The notes beneath the pieces were generated by a model that had not been told where the DNA came from, ran no database searches, and was given only the letters and a program-made list of their open reading frames with translations. This document shows, in pieces, positions 7,146-16,437 of a stretch of DNA of 41,033 bases (position 1 is the first letter of the stretch; every line of letters begins with the position of its first letter). The DNA is taken from NCBI GenBank assembly GCA_015489365.1, contig WFZW01000085.1:1-41033 (forward strand), read 5' to 3'. The position numbers and the translations under genes are program-made. This stretch comes from Deltaproteobacteria bacterium. Lineage in GTDB: Bacteria > Desulfobacterota > Dissulfuribacteria > Dissulfuribacterales > QOAL01.

Positions 7146-8714
7146 ATGGTAAGCCCTATAGAGATCCAAATACTCAACAAACGGCTCACATCCGTAGCTG
7201 AAGAGATGGGAATTGTGCTTCAAAAAAGCGCATTCTCACCTAATATAAAGGAACGACGTGATTTTTCATGTGCAATCTTCGATCAGGCAGGCAACCTGTT
7301 GGCCCAGGCGGCACACATACCGGTACATCTGGGTGCCATGCCGGAGACACTAAAATCCGTAAGACAGCTCTTTACCCTTAGGCCTGGAGACATAATCATT
7401 ACAAACGATCCCTTTCTGGGAGGAACCCACCTGCCTGACATAACGCTGATTACCGGTGTCTTCCTAGAGGATAAGACAAGGGCCTCCTTCTATTTGGTCA
7501 CAAGGGCACACCATGCGGATGTAGGTGGGATCACCCCTGGTTCGATGCCTGTGGCTACACGCCTTGAGCAGGAAGGTGTTCTCATAGAACCAAGATACCT
7601 GGCCAGAAATCACAGGATGGATAACCGATTTCTGAAGGAATTAACAGGCAGGATGCGAAATCAAGAGGAAAGGATGGGTGACTTGAAGGCCCAGATCGCC
7701 TGCCTGGACCGGGGTAGGAAAAGGCTCAGTGAGATTGTAGCCAGTGAGGCCCCGGATACCCTTTATGAAAAGATCGACCTCCTGTTGGACTATGGTGAAA
7801 GGGTCATGAGAACCGTCGTCTCCGCCCTCCCTGATGGGGAATATAAGTTCAAGGATTACCTGGACGATGACGGATTAGGAAGCGAACCAATCCCTATATT
7901 GGTAAGGATATGTATCTGGCAAGGCAATGTAGATGTCGATTTTTCAGAGACGGCAGATCAGGTGGCCACGGGACTCAATACGGTCAAGAGTGTAACCAAG
8001 GCAGCTACCCTGTATTGCTTCTTCTGCCTGCTAGGCGGGAATTATCCCATAAATGCAGGTTCACTCAGGCCCATAAGGATAATTACCCGACGCGGAAGCC
8101 TTCTGGATGCCATGCCGCTGGCGCCTGTAGCAGCTGGGAATGTGGAGACATCTCAAAGAATCGTGGACTGTGTACTCGGGGCCCTTGCCCAGGCAGCTCC
8201 TGAACGCATACCTGCTGCCAGTTGCGGCTCTATGAATAATATTGCAATCGGGGGCAAGGACGAATCGGGAGGGGAGTACACCTACTACGAAACCATCGGA
8301 GGAGGTATGGGAGGCAGGCCAGGAGCAGATGGCCTTTCGGGCATACAGGTGCATATGACCAATACGTTAAACACCCCTATTGAGGCATTGGAACAAGCCT
8401 ATCCCTTCCTGATAGAAAGGTATTGTCTGAGGCGCGCTTCGGGTGGAAAGGGTAAATTCAAAGGTGGAGAGGGAATAATCAGGACGTACCGGTTCTTGAG
8501 ACCTGCAATGGTAACGTTACTTACGGAAAGACGAAGACTCGCACCCTATGGACTTTCCGGTGGGGGAACAGGTGCCAGGGGTGAAAATATCCTGATACAA
8601 GGAAAGGGACAGAGTAAAAGGCTCTCGGGCAAGGGCCACTTCCATGTGGAAAAGAATGACCTTATAGAGATCCGTACCCCAGGAGGAGGGGGATGGGGAA
8701 AGTATAACCCTTGA
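7146..8714 (+). CDS. Hydantoinase B/oxoprolinase family protein (HyuB-like)
   Basis: A 522-residue member of the HyuB family, the ATP-dependent N-methylhydantoinase/acetone-carboxylase beta-type subunit. Typical landmarks are VSPIEIQILNKRL at the N-terminus, DFSCAIFD, AHIPVHLGAMPET, GDIIITNDPFLGGTH, the glycine-rich GGGMGGRPGADG, TNTLNTPIEALE and the terminal TPGGGGWG. Length is normal for the family. Two ATGs are in tandem (7143 and 7146); the second has better spacing from GCAGGAG. HyuB normally works with HyuA encoded beside it, yet no hyuA is in this window. The substrate cannot be deduced. It lies in the same direction as the aminotransferase and serA, with a 168-bp gap. Confidence 0.85.
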   Translation: MVSPIEIQILNKRLTSVAEEMGIVLQKSAFSPNIKERRDFSCAIFDQAGNLLAQAAHIPVHLGAMPETLKSVRQLFTLRPGDIIITNDPFLGGTHLPDITLITGVFLEDKTRASFYLVTRAHHADVGGITPGSMPVATRLEQEGVLIEPRYLARNHRMDNRFLKELTGRMRNQEERMGDLKAQIACLDRGRKRLSEIVASEAPDTLYEKIDLLLDYGERVMRTVVSALPDGEYKFKDYLDDDGLGSEPIPILVRICIWQGNVDVDFSETADQVATGLNTVKSVTKAATLYCFFCLLGGNYPINAGSLRPIRIITRRGSLLDAMPLAPVAAGNVETSQRIVDCVLGALAQAAPERIPAASCGSMNNIAIGGKDESGGEYTYYETIGGGMGGRPGADGLSGIQVHMTNTLNTPIEALEQAYPFLIERYCLRRASGGKGKFKGGEGIIRTYRFLRPAMVTLLTERRRLAPYGLSGGGTGARGENILIQGKGQSKRLSGKGHFHVEKNDLIEIRTPGGGGWGKYNP

Positions 8715-8882
8715 CAAGAGGGCCTAAAGGGGCAAAAGTCCAGTTCGCAGTCATGTGACCATAATCTGAAGGGAAGCCTTAAAAGCAGTATCTTCACATC
8801 CGGGTGGTACAGGCAAAGGTATGTCCCAGAGAAGGCCTGAACTTACTATTTTCAGACAACAATAAAAGGAGAGAGAGGATAG

Positions 8883-10031
8883 ATGAAAAAGCAATACTTA
8901 ATGGCCCCAGGGCCTGTAGCCGTGGCACCCCATGTGCTGGCAAAGATGGCCGAACCCCTTATACACCACCGGTCTCCACAGTTTTCAGCGCTTTTAACCC
9001 AGGTAAGGGAAGATCTCAAATACCTGTACCAGACCAAAAATGAGGTTCTCATCCTGGCGTCCTCTGGCACAGGGGGTATGGAGGCAACGGTCGCCAACCT
9101 ACTTTCCCCTGGTGACAAGGCTATCGTGATACGTGGAGGAAAATTCGGCGAACGCTGGGCCGAACTTTGTGAGGCCTACGGGGTAAAACCCATAAATATC
9201 GATGTACCATGGGGGGAAGCCGTAGAGCCCAAAGGTGTTGAAGAGGCCCTTAAAGACCACCCTGATGCAAAGGCCGTACTGGTTCAGGCCCATGAAACAT
9301 CTACTGGTGTCAAGCATCCAATTGAAGAGCTTGGAAGGATAGTAAGAGAAAAAGATGAAACCGTCTTGGCAGTGGATGCAATCAGTGCGCTTGGTGTGTA
9401 CGATATAAAAACAGACGATTGGAACCTGGATATAGTGGTAACCGGCTCGCAGAAGTCTTTGTCCCTACCACCAGGGCTTGCCCTTGTCAGTGTCAGTGAA
9501 AAGGCATGGCAAATGGCCCAAAGGACTAAGTCCTCCAGGTATTACTTCAATTTTCTGAAAGAAAAAAAGGCCATAGAACGCCAGACTACCGCATTCACCC
9601 CGGCGGTTTCACTCATCACAGGCCTTAGTGTAGTACTAAAGGACATAAGAGAAACCGGATTAGACGCACTCTTTAAACACCACAAAAACCTGTCCGAGGC
9701 AACCAAGGCCGGCATAAGGGCCTTGGGACTGGAACTCTTTGCCAAGGCACCAAGCGAGGCCATAACTGTCATAAAGGCACCCGATGGAATAAATGGCCAA
9801 GATGTAGTAAAGATTCTCAGGGAGGATTATGGTATTACTATCGCTGGTGGACAGGCCCAGGCCAAGGGCAAGATCTTCCGAATCTCGCATATGGGGCATC
9901 TGTGCCAGTGGGATATGATAATCGCCTTGGCCGCAGTGGAAAGGGCACTCAAAGAACTCGGACACCCAATCGAGCTAGGCAAGGGAGTAGCAGCGGCCCA
10001 GGAATACTTCGCAAATGTTCACACAGCCTGA
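8883..10031 (+). CDS. Class V aminotransferase (serine-pyruvate/alanine-glyoxylate type)
   Basis: A 382-residue fold-type I PLP enzyme of the AGXT/serine-glyoxylate family. The start (KKQYLMAPGPVAVAP) and SSGTGGMEA at residues 60-68 match the family. AVDAISALG supplies the PLP-ring Asp, and GSQKSL holds the Schiff-base lysine, Lys191. Start ATG 8883 follows a GGAGAGAGGAT purine stretch. It sits 78 bp before serA. In several anaerobes and methanogens, homologues replace SerC by transaminating 3-phosphohydroxypyruvate, so phosphoserine formation is a reasonable inference here. Alanine-glyoxylate or serine-pyruvate transamination remains possible. Confidence 0.88.
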   Translation: MKKQYLMAPGPVAVAPHVLAKMAEPLIHHRSPQFSALLTQVREDLKYLYQTKNEVLILASSGTGGMEATVANLLSPGDKAIVIRGGKFGERWAELCEAYGVKPINIDVPWGEAVEPKGVEEALKDHPDAKAVLVQAHETSTGVKHPIEELGRIVREKDETVLAVDAISALGVYDIKTDDWNLDIVVTGSQKSLSLPPGLALVSVSEKAWQMAQRTKSSRYYFNFLKEKKAIERQTTAFTPAVSLITGLSVVLKDIRETGLDALFKHHKNLSEATKAGIRALGLELFAKAPSEAITVIKAPDGINGQDVVKILREDYGITIAGGQAQAKGKIFRISHMGHLCQWDMIIALAAVERALKELGHPIELGKGVAAAQEYFANVHTA

Positions 10032-10109
10032 ATATCCGGTACCGCGGCTCGTGGAATATATTTTCGCGGTTAATCAGGCAAAATTCTCAGAAAGGATTAA
10101 ACGCAGACA

Positions 10110-11690
10110 ATGAAGGTTTTAATTACAGATCCAATTGCCCAGGATGGAATTGATATCCTGAAATCCGCAGGGCTTGAAGTTGAGGAACGCCTTGGATTAA
10201 CTCCGGAGGAGCTTAAAGAGGCGGTAAAGGACGCAGACGGGCTGGTAATACGCAGCAATACCAAGGTCACACCGGAGTTGGTTGAAGCCGCAAAAAGGCT
10301 AAAGGTGGTTGGAAGGGCGGGAACTGGCCTGGACAACGTAAACATCGCCGCCTGTAATAAGCGGGGTATCGTGGTCATGAACACACCTGGCGGCAACACA
10401 AACTCGGCAGCCGAGCATACCATCGCGATGTTGATGTCCGTATCAAGACACATACCCCAGGCTACCGCCTCCATGAAGGCCGGCAAGTGGGAAAAGAAAA
10501 AATTTCTTGGGCAGGAGGTAGCAGGAAAAACCCTTGGCATTATAGGCAGTGGTAGGATCGGTGCCATCGTTTCACAGATAGCCAAGGGCCTCAAGATGAA
10601 GGTTATGGCATATGATCCACACATAAATCCGAGCATAGCGGAGAAACTGGGTATTGAGCTCACAGACCTGGATACCGTGCTTGAAAATGCCGATTACATC
10701 TCGGTTCATACCCCTCTAACCAGCGAAACTAGAGGGATGCTCAACAAGGATCTGTTCTCTAAGATGAAAAAGGGGGCCATTGTCTTGAACTGTGCACGAG
10801 GTGGTATAGTAAACGAGAAGGACCTCTATGAAGCCCTGACCTCTGGCAAGCTTGGTGCTGCAGCCCTTGATGTCTTCGAGGTTGAGCCTACCACCTTGGA
10901 AAATCCCCTCTTGTCCCTGGATAACTTTATCTGTACCCCTCATTTGGGTGCCTCTACCAGGGAAGCCCAGGAAAACGTTGCCGTGGCAGTGGCAAAACAG
11001 ATCTCGGACTACCTTACCAAGGGCGAGGTAAGAAACGCGGTCAATGTACCTTCGGTCAGTGGCGAATTATTGACAAGGCTGGCACCTGTGCTCAATCTTG
11101 CGGAAAAAATGGGGGCCTTCCTGGCCCAGATATCCCACGGCGCCATCGAAGAGGTTACAATTTCCTATCAAGGTGATCTGGCTGATATAGATACGGCCCC
11201 TGTCACCATATCGGCAATCAAGAGTCTCCTAGCCCCGGTAGTCAGGGAAGACGTAAATTTCGTAAATGCGCCTATCATAGCCGAAGAAAGGGGCATAAAG
11301 ATCATCGAGTCAAAGAGTAAGACCTCTGAGGACTTCAATAACTTGCTGGCCATATCCGTAAAGACCGCCAAGGACAAAAATACCATAGTGGGAACCATCT
11401 TCGGCAAGAAGGAACCCCGCATCGTAAGGATCAACGACTTCAGGCTGGAAGCGGTTCCTGAGGGACATATGCTCCTCATCTATAATGAGGACCGTCCTGG
11501 GGTAATAGGCAGGATAGGCACGACACTTGGTGATACAGGTGTCAACATAGCCAGGATGCAGGTTGGACAGGACCCAGGCCATAACCGTAACGTCATTCTA
11601 CTTACTATAGATGTGAAGGCCACACCGGAAGTCCTAACCAGGCTCCTGGAACAAGACGGGGTCACCCAGGCACAAGCAGTTGAGTTGTAA
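10110..11690 (+). CDS. serA: D-3-phosphoglycerate dehydrogenase
   Basis: A 526-residue long-form SerA that oxidises 3-phosphoglycerate to 3-phosphohydroxypyruvate with NAD+, the first step of serine synthesis. Residues about 1-100 and 285-315 form the substrate domain. The Rossmann motif GIIGSGRIG is at about 143-151, catalytic Arg230 is in NCARGG, Glu259 in FEVEP and His278 in TPHLGAST. An intervening ASB domain follows, then a C-terminal ACT domain (about 452-526, NEDRPGVIGRIG) that usually mediates serine feedback. AAAGGATT lies upstream of the ATG. The preceding aminotransferase probably supplies the next step; no serB is seen nearby. Confidence 0.96.
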   Translation: MKVLITDPIAQDGIDILKSAGLEVEERLGLTPEELKEAVKDADGLVIRSNTKVTPELVEAAKRLKVVGRAGTGLDNVNIAACNKRGIVVMNTPGGNTNSAAEHTIAMLMSVSRHIPQATASMKAGKWEKKKFLGQEVAGKTLGIIGSGRIGAIVSQIAKGLKMKVMAYDPHINPSIAEKLGIELTDLDTVLENADYISVHTPLTSETRGMLNKDLFSKMKKGAIVLNCARGGIVNEKDLYEALTSGKLGAAALDVFEVEPTTLENPLLSLDNFICTPHLGASTREAQENVAVAVAKQISDYLTKGEVRNAVNVPSVSGELLTRLAPVLNLAEKMGAFLAQISHGAIEEVTISYQGDLADIDTAPVTISAIKSLLAPVVREDVNFVNAPIIAEERGIKIIESKSKTSEDFNNLLAISVKTAKDKNTIVGTIFGKKEPRIVRINDFRLEAVPEGHMLLIYNEDRPGVIGRIGTTLGDTGVNIARMQVGQDPGHNRNVILLTIDVKATPEVLTRLLEQDGVTQAQAVEL

Positions 11691-11839
11691 TTCTAGATAG
11701 CCGGGTGAGACACTCGTCCCTTGTCGTGATCAGGCTTGGGACGGTGCAATGCCACGTGGCATCCTTGGCTACAAAGGCATGAAGCGATGAAGACGTGATT
11801 CAAAAGCACCAATTACGTAATGCATCGAGGGCCTCTTAA

Positions 11840-12895
11840 TTGAAAAACAAAAATCCCTACGGACATAATACAGGCGTCGCCATCTTTGCGCTCATATGCC
11901 TTCTTGTCATCATGGCATCATGGGGATGTGCGCTACATAGACAGGAAAGGGCCCAGGGCATCCAGGAACAAACCGTATCAAAGGGAGAAAAGGGCCAGGA
12001 AAAATCCTCTAAAGAGGCCCGCCAGGAAAAACTGGAAGAAAGAATAATAAGCTCTCCCATGCTGATAACAGAGGATTACTTCCGACAAACAGCGGGTTCC
12101 AACAAGCCGATCTCCCTTTTCGGTAATTCAAAGAAAGAAAAACAGCTCGAAGCACGCCTTGCACGACTTGAGGAACGGCTAAAGGGGCTGCCCCAGCGGA
12201 CTACTGACAAACAAGGCATGCCGGTACTGCGTCGAAAGGTGGTCCTTTTATCCCTACTTGGTGACCTTGGATTGGACGTGCTTTCTCTTCTTCCTGCGGC
12301 ACTTAGAAGGACCAATGGCGTCGTGCCTGTAGATGCTAGCCAGCTTTCTAGGCTTTTGAAGGAACGGGGAGAAACGGTGAGTGACCTTGCATCCGCATCG
12401 GTGCGGAGGGAAATAGCCGCCGCCGCCGGGATACATGCCTACATTCTGGTATATTTTCCCCAGGGCAAACCCCCGACAAAGGGTTCTGGTTCTCCATTGC
12501 GCATAGACGTAATCCATGCAACCGAAAGTGTCCTGATAGGTTCCTATCTTGCCACTGTAAATCAGTTTGACACGGTAGCCAAGAAGATATCAGAGGATGT
12601 CATACGGGGGACCGCATGGTCGTGCCGCATAGTAAAGGTCGCCCCCGATGGCATCTATTTAAATGCAGGCAGGCTCACTGGGCTCCGGCCAGGAGATAGG
12701 CTCAAGGTATTCGGCCTAGGACAGGAGATAATCGATCCGCTTACCGGACATTCACTAGGTTTTGCACCAGGCCCCTTTAAGGGAGAAATCAAGGTAAATG
12801 CACTCTTCGGTACGGATGCCTCAAAGGCTGTCATTATCTCCGGCCAGGGGTTTAAGCCTGGTGACATAGTAAAGATATCAGAGCTTGCCCCATAG
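11840..12895 (+). CDS. Lipoprotein with FlgT/CsgG-like C-terminal part
   Basis: A 351-residue predicted lipoprotein of unknown role, starting with TTG. The N-terminus has a hydrophobic signal (VAIFALICLLVIMA) and a lipobox ending in Cys35 (SWGC), then a charged stretch likely to form coiled coil (residues 40-130, including QLEARLARLEERL). The C-terminal 80 residues (IVKVAPDGIYLNAG, GLRPGDRLKVF, GFKPGDIVK) resemble the C-terminal domain of FlgT and related envelope lipoproteins. The middle part (ASQLSRLL, AAAAGIHAYILVYF) is reminiscent of the CsgG/FlgT-middle fold. A promoter or terminator is not obvious in the 149-bp gap after serA. Envelope assembly is inferred only from fold resemblance. 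Confidence 0.7.
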   Translation: MKNKNPYGHNTGVAIFALICLLVIMASWGCALHRQERAQGIQEQTVSKGEKGQEKSSKEARQEKLEERIISSPMLITEDYFRQTAGSNKPISLFGNSKKEKQLEARLARLEERLKGLPQRTTDKQGMPVLRRKVVLLSLLGDLGLDVLSLLPAALRRTNGVVPVDASQLSRLLKERGETVSDLASASVRREIAAAAGIHAYILVYFPQGKPPTKGSGSPLRIDVIHATESVLIGSYLATVNQFDTVAKKISEDVIRGTAWSCRIVKVAPDGIYLNAGRLTGLRPGDRLKVFGLGQEIIDPLTGHSLGFAPGPFKGEIKVNALFGTDASKAVIISGQGFKPGDIVKISELAP

Positions 12896-12920
12896 CCCTG
12901 GTACGACAGAATTCTTCCAA

Positions 12921-13090
12921 ATCTTCATGCTGCCTTAGCCCTTGCGCCGCATCCCTGGATATGAAAACATCACCATTATCTAGGATCTATTTTCACGGTA
13001 ACCACCATTCCCAGGGCGGTCAAAACGAAGTATGAAAATGCACCCGCCTGGGAACTTTTGCCTCCTGTCATGTATATCCATGGCTAAAGG
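12921..13090 (+). repeat. Dispersed intergenic repeat, copy 2 (full, degenerate)
   Basis: It occupies most of the 329-bp gap between the lipoprotein gene and iorA. TCTATTTTCACGGTAACC is at 12985-13002, ACGAAGTATGAAAATGC at 13025-13041, and the tail TATCCATGGCTAA ends near 13087. The remaining bases up to iorA hold only an A-rich stretch. Confidence 0.7.
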
Positions 13091-13224
13091 CCTTCATCTT
13101 GATGCCAAGGTAAATTTGTGCAGGTGAAAAAGTATACAGTGAAAATGTACCTGAAGTTCCAAGGAATGAATAGTCATCTGTGGAAATCCGCAATGTGCAT
13201 CTCTCATGATTAAAGGAAAAAAAC

Positions 13225-14916
13225 ATGCATCCACTCCTAACAGATGATCCGGGCAAAAATATGTTGTTGCTCGGTAACGAGGCTATTGTAAGAGGGGCAC
13301 TTGAGGCCGGCCTTGCGGTTGCGGCCGCCTATCCCGGAACCCCGTCGTCTGAAATAGGCAATAATCTATTCCAGCTAACTAAGGAGCCAGAGGCACATCT
13401 ATATTTCGAATTTTCCACCAATGAAAAAGTAGCCATGGAAGTAGCAGCAGCCGCCTCTGCCGCTGGGCTCAGAAGTCTCACGTGTATGAAACACGTGGGC
13501 ATGAACGTTGCCTCAGACGTACTGATAACCCTGGCCTATATAGGTACGAAGGGCGGCATGGTGATAATCACTGCAGACGATCCTTCTATGCATTCAAGCC
13601 AAAATGAACAGGATAATCGCTACTATGCCAAGTTGGCTAACCTGCCCATGCTTGAGCCTTCTGGTCCACAGGAGGCCAGGGATATGACCAAGGCCGCCTT
13701 TGAATTATCCGAGGAGCTTGAGCTTCCTGTAATAATTCGAACCACTACCAGGACATCCCATGTCAGGGGACCGGTTGAGCTGGGTCCATTGCCTGCAAGG
13801 AAGCAGGTCGTTGGAAATTTTGAACGGGCTCCAGGGAGATGGGTGCCTGTGCCAGGAGTTGCACGGGTACGGCACAAGGTCCTACTCGAACAGATGGAAA
13901 AGGCACAAAAGAAGGCTGAATCATCGGTTTTTAACCGTATAGGTGGCTCAGGTAAAACAGGTATAGTGGCCAGTGGTGTGGCTTCCTGCTATGTCCATGA
14001 CACTATCATGGAACTAGGCTGTGAAAACCAGGTAAGCTTCTTGAGGCTCGGTTTCACCTATCCCCAACCACGGGAACTTCTGAGCGAATTCTTGAGATCC
14101 GTGGACAAAATACTAGTTGTCGAGGAATTGGAATCATTTCAAGAAGATGCGCTGAAGGCGTTGGCCAATGAGCTTAAGATCAATGTACCCATTTTGGGAA
14201 AGGCAAGTGGGCATTTCTCAAGGCTTTATGAATTTGATCCTGCCATGGTAAAGAACGCAATCGCCGACATCCTTGGATACAAGGTCCAACGCCCCAAAAC
14301 TCCAGATCTTTCCCGTCTGCCGAAACTGCCCATGAGGCCGCCTTCACTCTGCCCTGGTTGTCCCCACAGAGAGACATACAATGCAGTCAAGAAGGCCCTT
14401 GACCTGCTGGGATATACACCAAAGACTATATACCCTACGGATATAGGCTGTTACACCCTGGGGCTCTTGCCACCGATCCAGATGGCAGACTACCTTATTT
14501 GCATGGGGTCCAGTGTGGGGACCTCTGCTGGTTTCTCCGTGGCCACAGACCAAAAAATCGTGTCTTTTATAGGGGATTCAACCTTTTTCCACTCTGGGAT
14601 CTCCTCACTGGTCAATGCGGTTCACAACGAGCATAATTTTTGTCTAGTGGTACTGGATAATTCTACTACTGCGATGACCGGTCACCAGCCAAATCCCGGG
14701 ATAAAGCTAAGGCCCCCTGGTTATGAAAAACCCCGTGTACCCATAGAGGATGTAGTAAGGGCATGTGGTGTCAAGGTGGTGAGGAAGGTAAATCCCTACA
14801 AAAAGAAGGCAACCATAGAGATATTCAAGGAGGTATTAACCAACGATAAACTTTCGGTGGTGATTGCAGAGGCCCCTTGTATCCTATATTACAGGCGGGT
14901 AGGAGGGAAAAAATAA
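13225..14916 (+). CDS. iorA: Indolepyruvate ferredoxin oxidoreductase alpha subunit, no ferredoxin domain
   Basis: A 563-residue TPP-dependent catalytic subunit that oxidatively decarboxylates aryl pyruvates from aromatic amino acids to aryl-CoA with ferredoxin as acceptor. The N-terminal pyrimidine-binding domain shows AAYPGTPSSEIG and FEFSTNEKVAMEVA. The central part has LCPGCPHRETY at residues 375-385. The TPP/Mg motif is GDSTFFHSG at 450-458 with LDNSTTAMTG downstream. The usual C-terminal module with two 4Fe-4S clusters is missing: the protein stops after EAPCILYYRRVGGKK, where relatives continue into CxGCxxC motifs. No frameshifted remnant lies downstream because iorB starts immediately (TAATG overlap). 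Either a separate ferredoxin serves it or the enzyme differs from classical IOR. Confidence 0.92.
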   Translation: MHPLLTDDPGKNMLLLGNEAIVRGALEAGLAVAAAYPGTPSSEIGNNLFQLTKEPEAHLYFEFSTNEKVAMEVAAAASAAGLRSLTCMKHVGMNVASDVLITLAYIGTKGGMVIITADDPSMHSSQNEQDNRYYAKLANLPMLEPSGPQEARDMTKAAFELSEELELPVIIRTTTRTSHVRGPVELGPLPARKQVVGNFERAPGRWVPVPGVARVRHKVLLEQMEKAQKKAESSVFNRIGGSGKTGIVASGVASCYVHDTIMELGCENQVSFLRLGFTYPQPRELLSEFLRSVDKILVVEELESFQEDALKALANELKINVPILGKASGHFSRLYEFDPAMVKNAIADILGYKVQRPKTPDLSRLPKLPMRPPSLCPGCPHRETYNAVKKALDLLGYTPKTIYPTDIGCYTLGLLPPIQMADYLICMGSSVGTSAGFSVATDQKIVSFIGDSTFFHSGISSLVNAVHNEHNFCLVVLDNSTTAMTGHQPNPGIKLRPPGYEKPRVPIEDVVRACGVKVVRKVNPYKKKATIEIFKEVLTNDKLSVVIAEAPCILYYRRVGGKK

Positions 14917-15506
14917 TGGCATTTCAACGGATCCTTTTCACCGGTGTAGGGGGACAGGGGACACTTCTGGCATCCAGGCTCCTTGGAGAGGCCGTAATGG
15001 AAGAAGGCTTGCCTGTAAGGGTAAGCGAGGTTCACGGCATGGCCCAGAGGGGAGGAGTAGTAGAATCCACGGTAATATTAGGAGGACTGGAAGGGCCCAT
15101 AATCTCAAATGGAGAGGCCGACATACTAGTTAGCTTTGAGCCCCTTGAGACCCTGCGCGCCCTGCCGAAATGCCATGAAGATTCCTGGATTATCAGTAAC
15201 ATTATCCCCATCCAGACTCTTACAGTAAGACTTGGACAGGCTGAATATCCTGATCCCGACAGATGGATCGATTTTATAAAACAGCACTTCAAGAACACCG
15301 TGGCATTTGATGCTGAATCCCTTGCCAAGGAGGCAGGGATCACACGGGCTGTCAACATCGTTCTCCTTGGTGCGCTGGCTGGCTGTGGAACAGTACCTGC
15401 GTCGCCCGAACGTCTTAAGAGGGCAATAAAAAAAAGAATAAAGCCAGAATTCGTTGAGGCCAATCTCAAGGCCTTTGAGCTTGGATTGGCCCAGGTCTCA
15501 AGATGA
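14916..15506 (+). CDS. iorB: Indolepyruvate ferredoxin oxidoreductase beta subunit
   Basis: A 196-residue gamma/beta-type subunit of 2-oxoacid:ferredoxin oxidoreductases that pairs with IorA. The family start RILFTGVGGQGTLLASRLLGEA is visible, followed by SEVHGMAQRGG and the CoA-domain-like DILVSFEPLETLRA. The ATG at 14916 overlaps the iorA stop (TAATG) and follows GGAGGG, so translational coupling is likely; an in-frame ATG at 14877 lies inside iorA and is not favoured. Length is normal. Confidence 0.94.
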   Translation: MAFQRILFTGVGGQGTLLASRLLGEAVMEEGLPVRVSEVHGMAQRGGVVESTVILGGLEGPIISNGEADILVSFEPLETLRALPKCHEDSWIISNIIPIQTLTVRLGQAEYPDPDRWIDFIKQHFKNTVAFDAESLAKEAGITRAVNIVLLGALAGCGTVPASPERLKRAIKKRIKPEFVEANLKAFELGLAQVSR

Positions 15507-15520
15507 TACAAGGACCGATC

Positions 15521-15793
15521 ATGAACAGGAAGCTTGCCGTCATTCTATTGATATTTTTGTTAATCCTTGGGCTTGGAGGATGTACCGAGAGACAGAGGAA
15601 GAACCTCAAGCACTTCAAGTCTGATATCATAGGCCTTAAAAGGCGGGTGACCCTATACGATTGCCAGGGTAACCCTATAAGGAAGTGGGAAGGGCGTTTC
15701 AAGATCGAGGTACAAGGTTCATTCATATCATTCATAGATGATAACGGAAAGGACATAAAGCTGAGCGGAACGATAGTAGTGGAAGAGCTATAA
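15521..15793 (+). CDS. Small lipoprotein
   Basis: A 90-residue predicted lipoprotein. The signal LAVILLIFLLILGLGGC contains the lipobox LGGC with Cys21, and the mature part is about 70 residues of mixed charge (LKHFKSDIIGLKRRVTLYD, then an alternating beta pattern to SGTIVVEEL). AAGGA at 15510-15514 is six bases before this ATG, so the upstream ATG at 15503, which overlaps iorB, is less likely. Its look recalls short beta-rich lipoproteins of unknown function found in Firmicutes. It is packed between iorB and scpB. Confidence 0.65.
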   Translation: MNRKLAVILLIFLLILGLGGCTERQRKNLKHFKSDIIGLKRRVTLYDCQGNPIRKWEGRFKIEVQGSFISFIDDNGKDIKLSGTIVVEEL

Positions 15794-15800
15794 CCGTGAA

Positions 15801-16394
15801 ATGGCAAATCACAACAGCGATGTCCCGACCCTGAAGGCAATCATAGAGGCGGTACTCTTCACGGCAGGCGGGCCACTCACACTGTCTAGCCTTTGCAAAC
15901 ATCTGCCGGAATATAGCAGAGCCGAGATAAAGACGGCCTTGAAGGAGCTTACCAGGGATTATGATGCTAAATCACGTGGCATGGAGCTTGTCCAGGTAGC
16001 CGGCGGCTACCGCCTTCAAACCCGAAGGGAGTTAAAGAAATGGATATTGAGGCTTAAAAGGGTGCCTCCCCTTAGACTCAGCAAGGCATCCCTTGAGACA
16101 TTGGCGCTCATTGCCTATCGTCAACCAGCCACCCGGGCTGAAATAGAGGAAATAAGGGGGGTGGATTCCAGTGGCACACTGCGTTTTCTCTTAGAAAAAA
16201 AACTAATAAGGATCTCTGGCAGGAAAAGTGTCCCAGGCCGTCCCTTGCTCTACCAGACTACAAGACACTTCTTGCAGATATTCCAACTAGATGACCTATC
16301 TTCCATGCCCACGATCAAGGAATTAATCGAATTGGAAGAGGGAAATGTAGCCTCCCAACCACCCCTATTTGATCCGGGAGTAGACGCTAGCTAA
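15801..16394 (+). CDS. scpB: Segregation and condensation protein B
   Basis: A 197-residue ScpB with two winged-helix domains. ScpB dimers bind the kleisin ScpA in the SMC condensin that helps compact and segregate the chromosome. Typical segments are KAIIEAVLFTAGGPLTLSSL at the start, MELVQVAGGYRLQTR, LSKASLETLALIAYRQPATRAEIEEIRGVDS and GRPLLYQTT. It starts seven bases after the lipoprotein gene, suggesting one transcript with iorAB. scpA, often adjacent, is not in the window. Length is normal. Confidence 0.95.
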   Translation: MANHNSDVPTLKAIIEAVLFTAGGPLTLSSLCKHLPEYSRAEIKTALKELTRDYDAKSRGMELVQVAGGYRLQTRRELKKWILRLKRVPPLRLSKASLETLALIAYRQPATRAEIEEIRGVDSSGTLRFLLEKKLIRISGRKSVPGRPLLYQTTRHFLQIFQLDDLSSMPTIKELIELEEGNVASQPPLFDPGVDAS

Positions 16395-16437
16395 GCAAAA
16401 ATAAGGCCGAGTAAACAAAACCTCCATTGTAGCTGTG

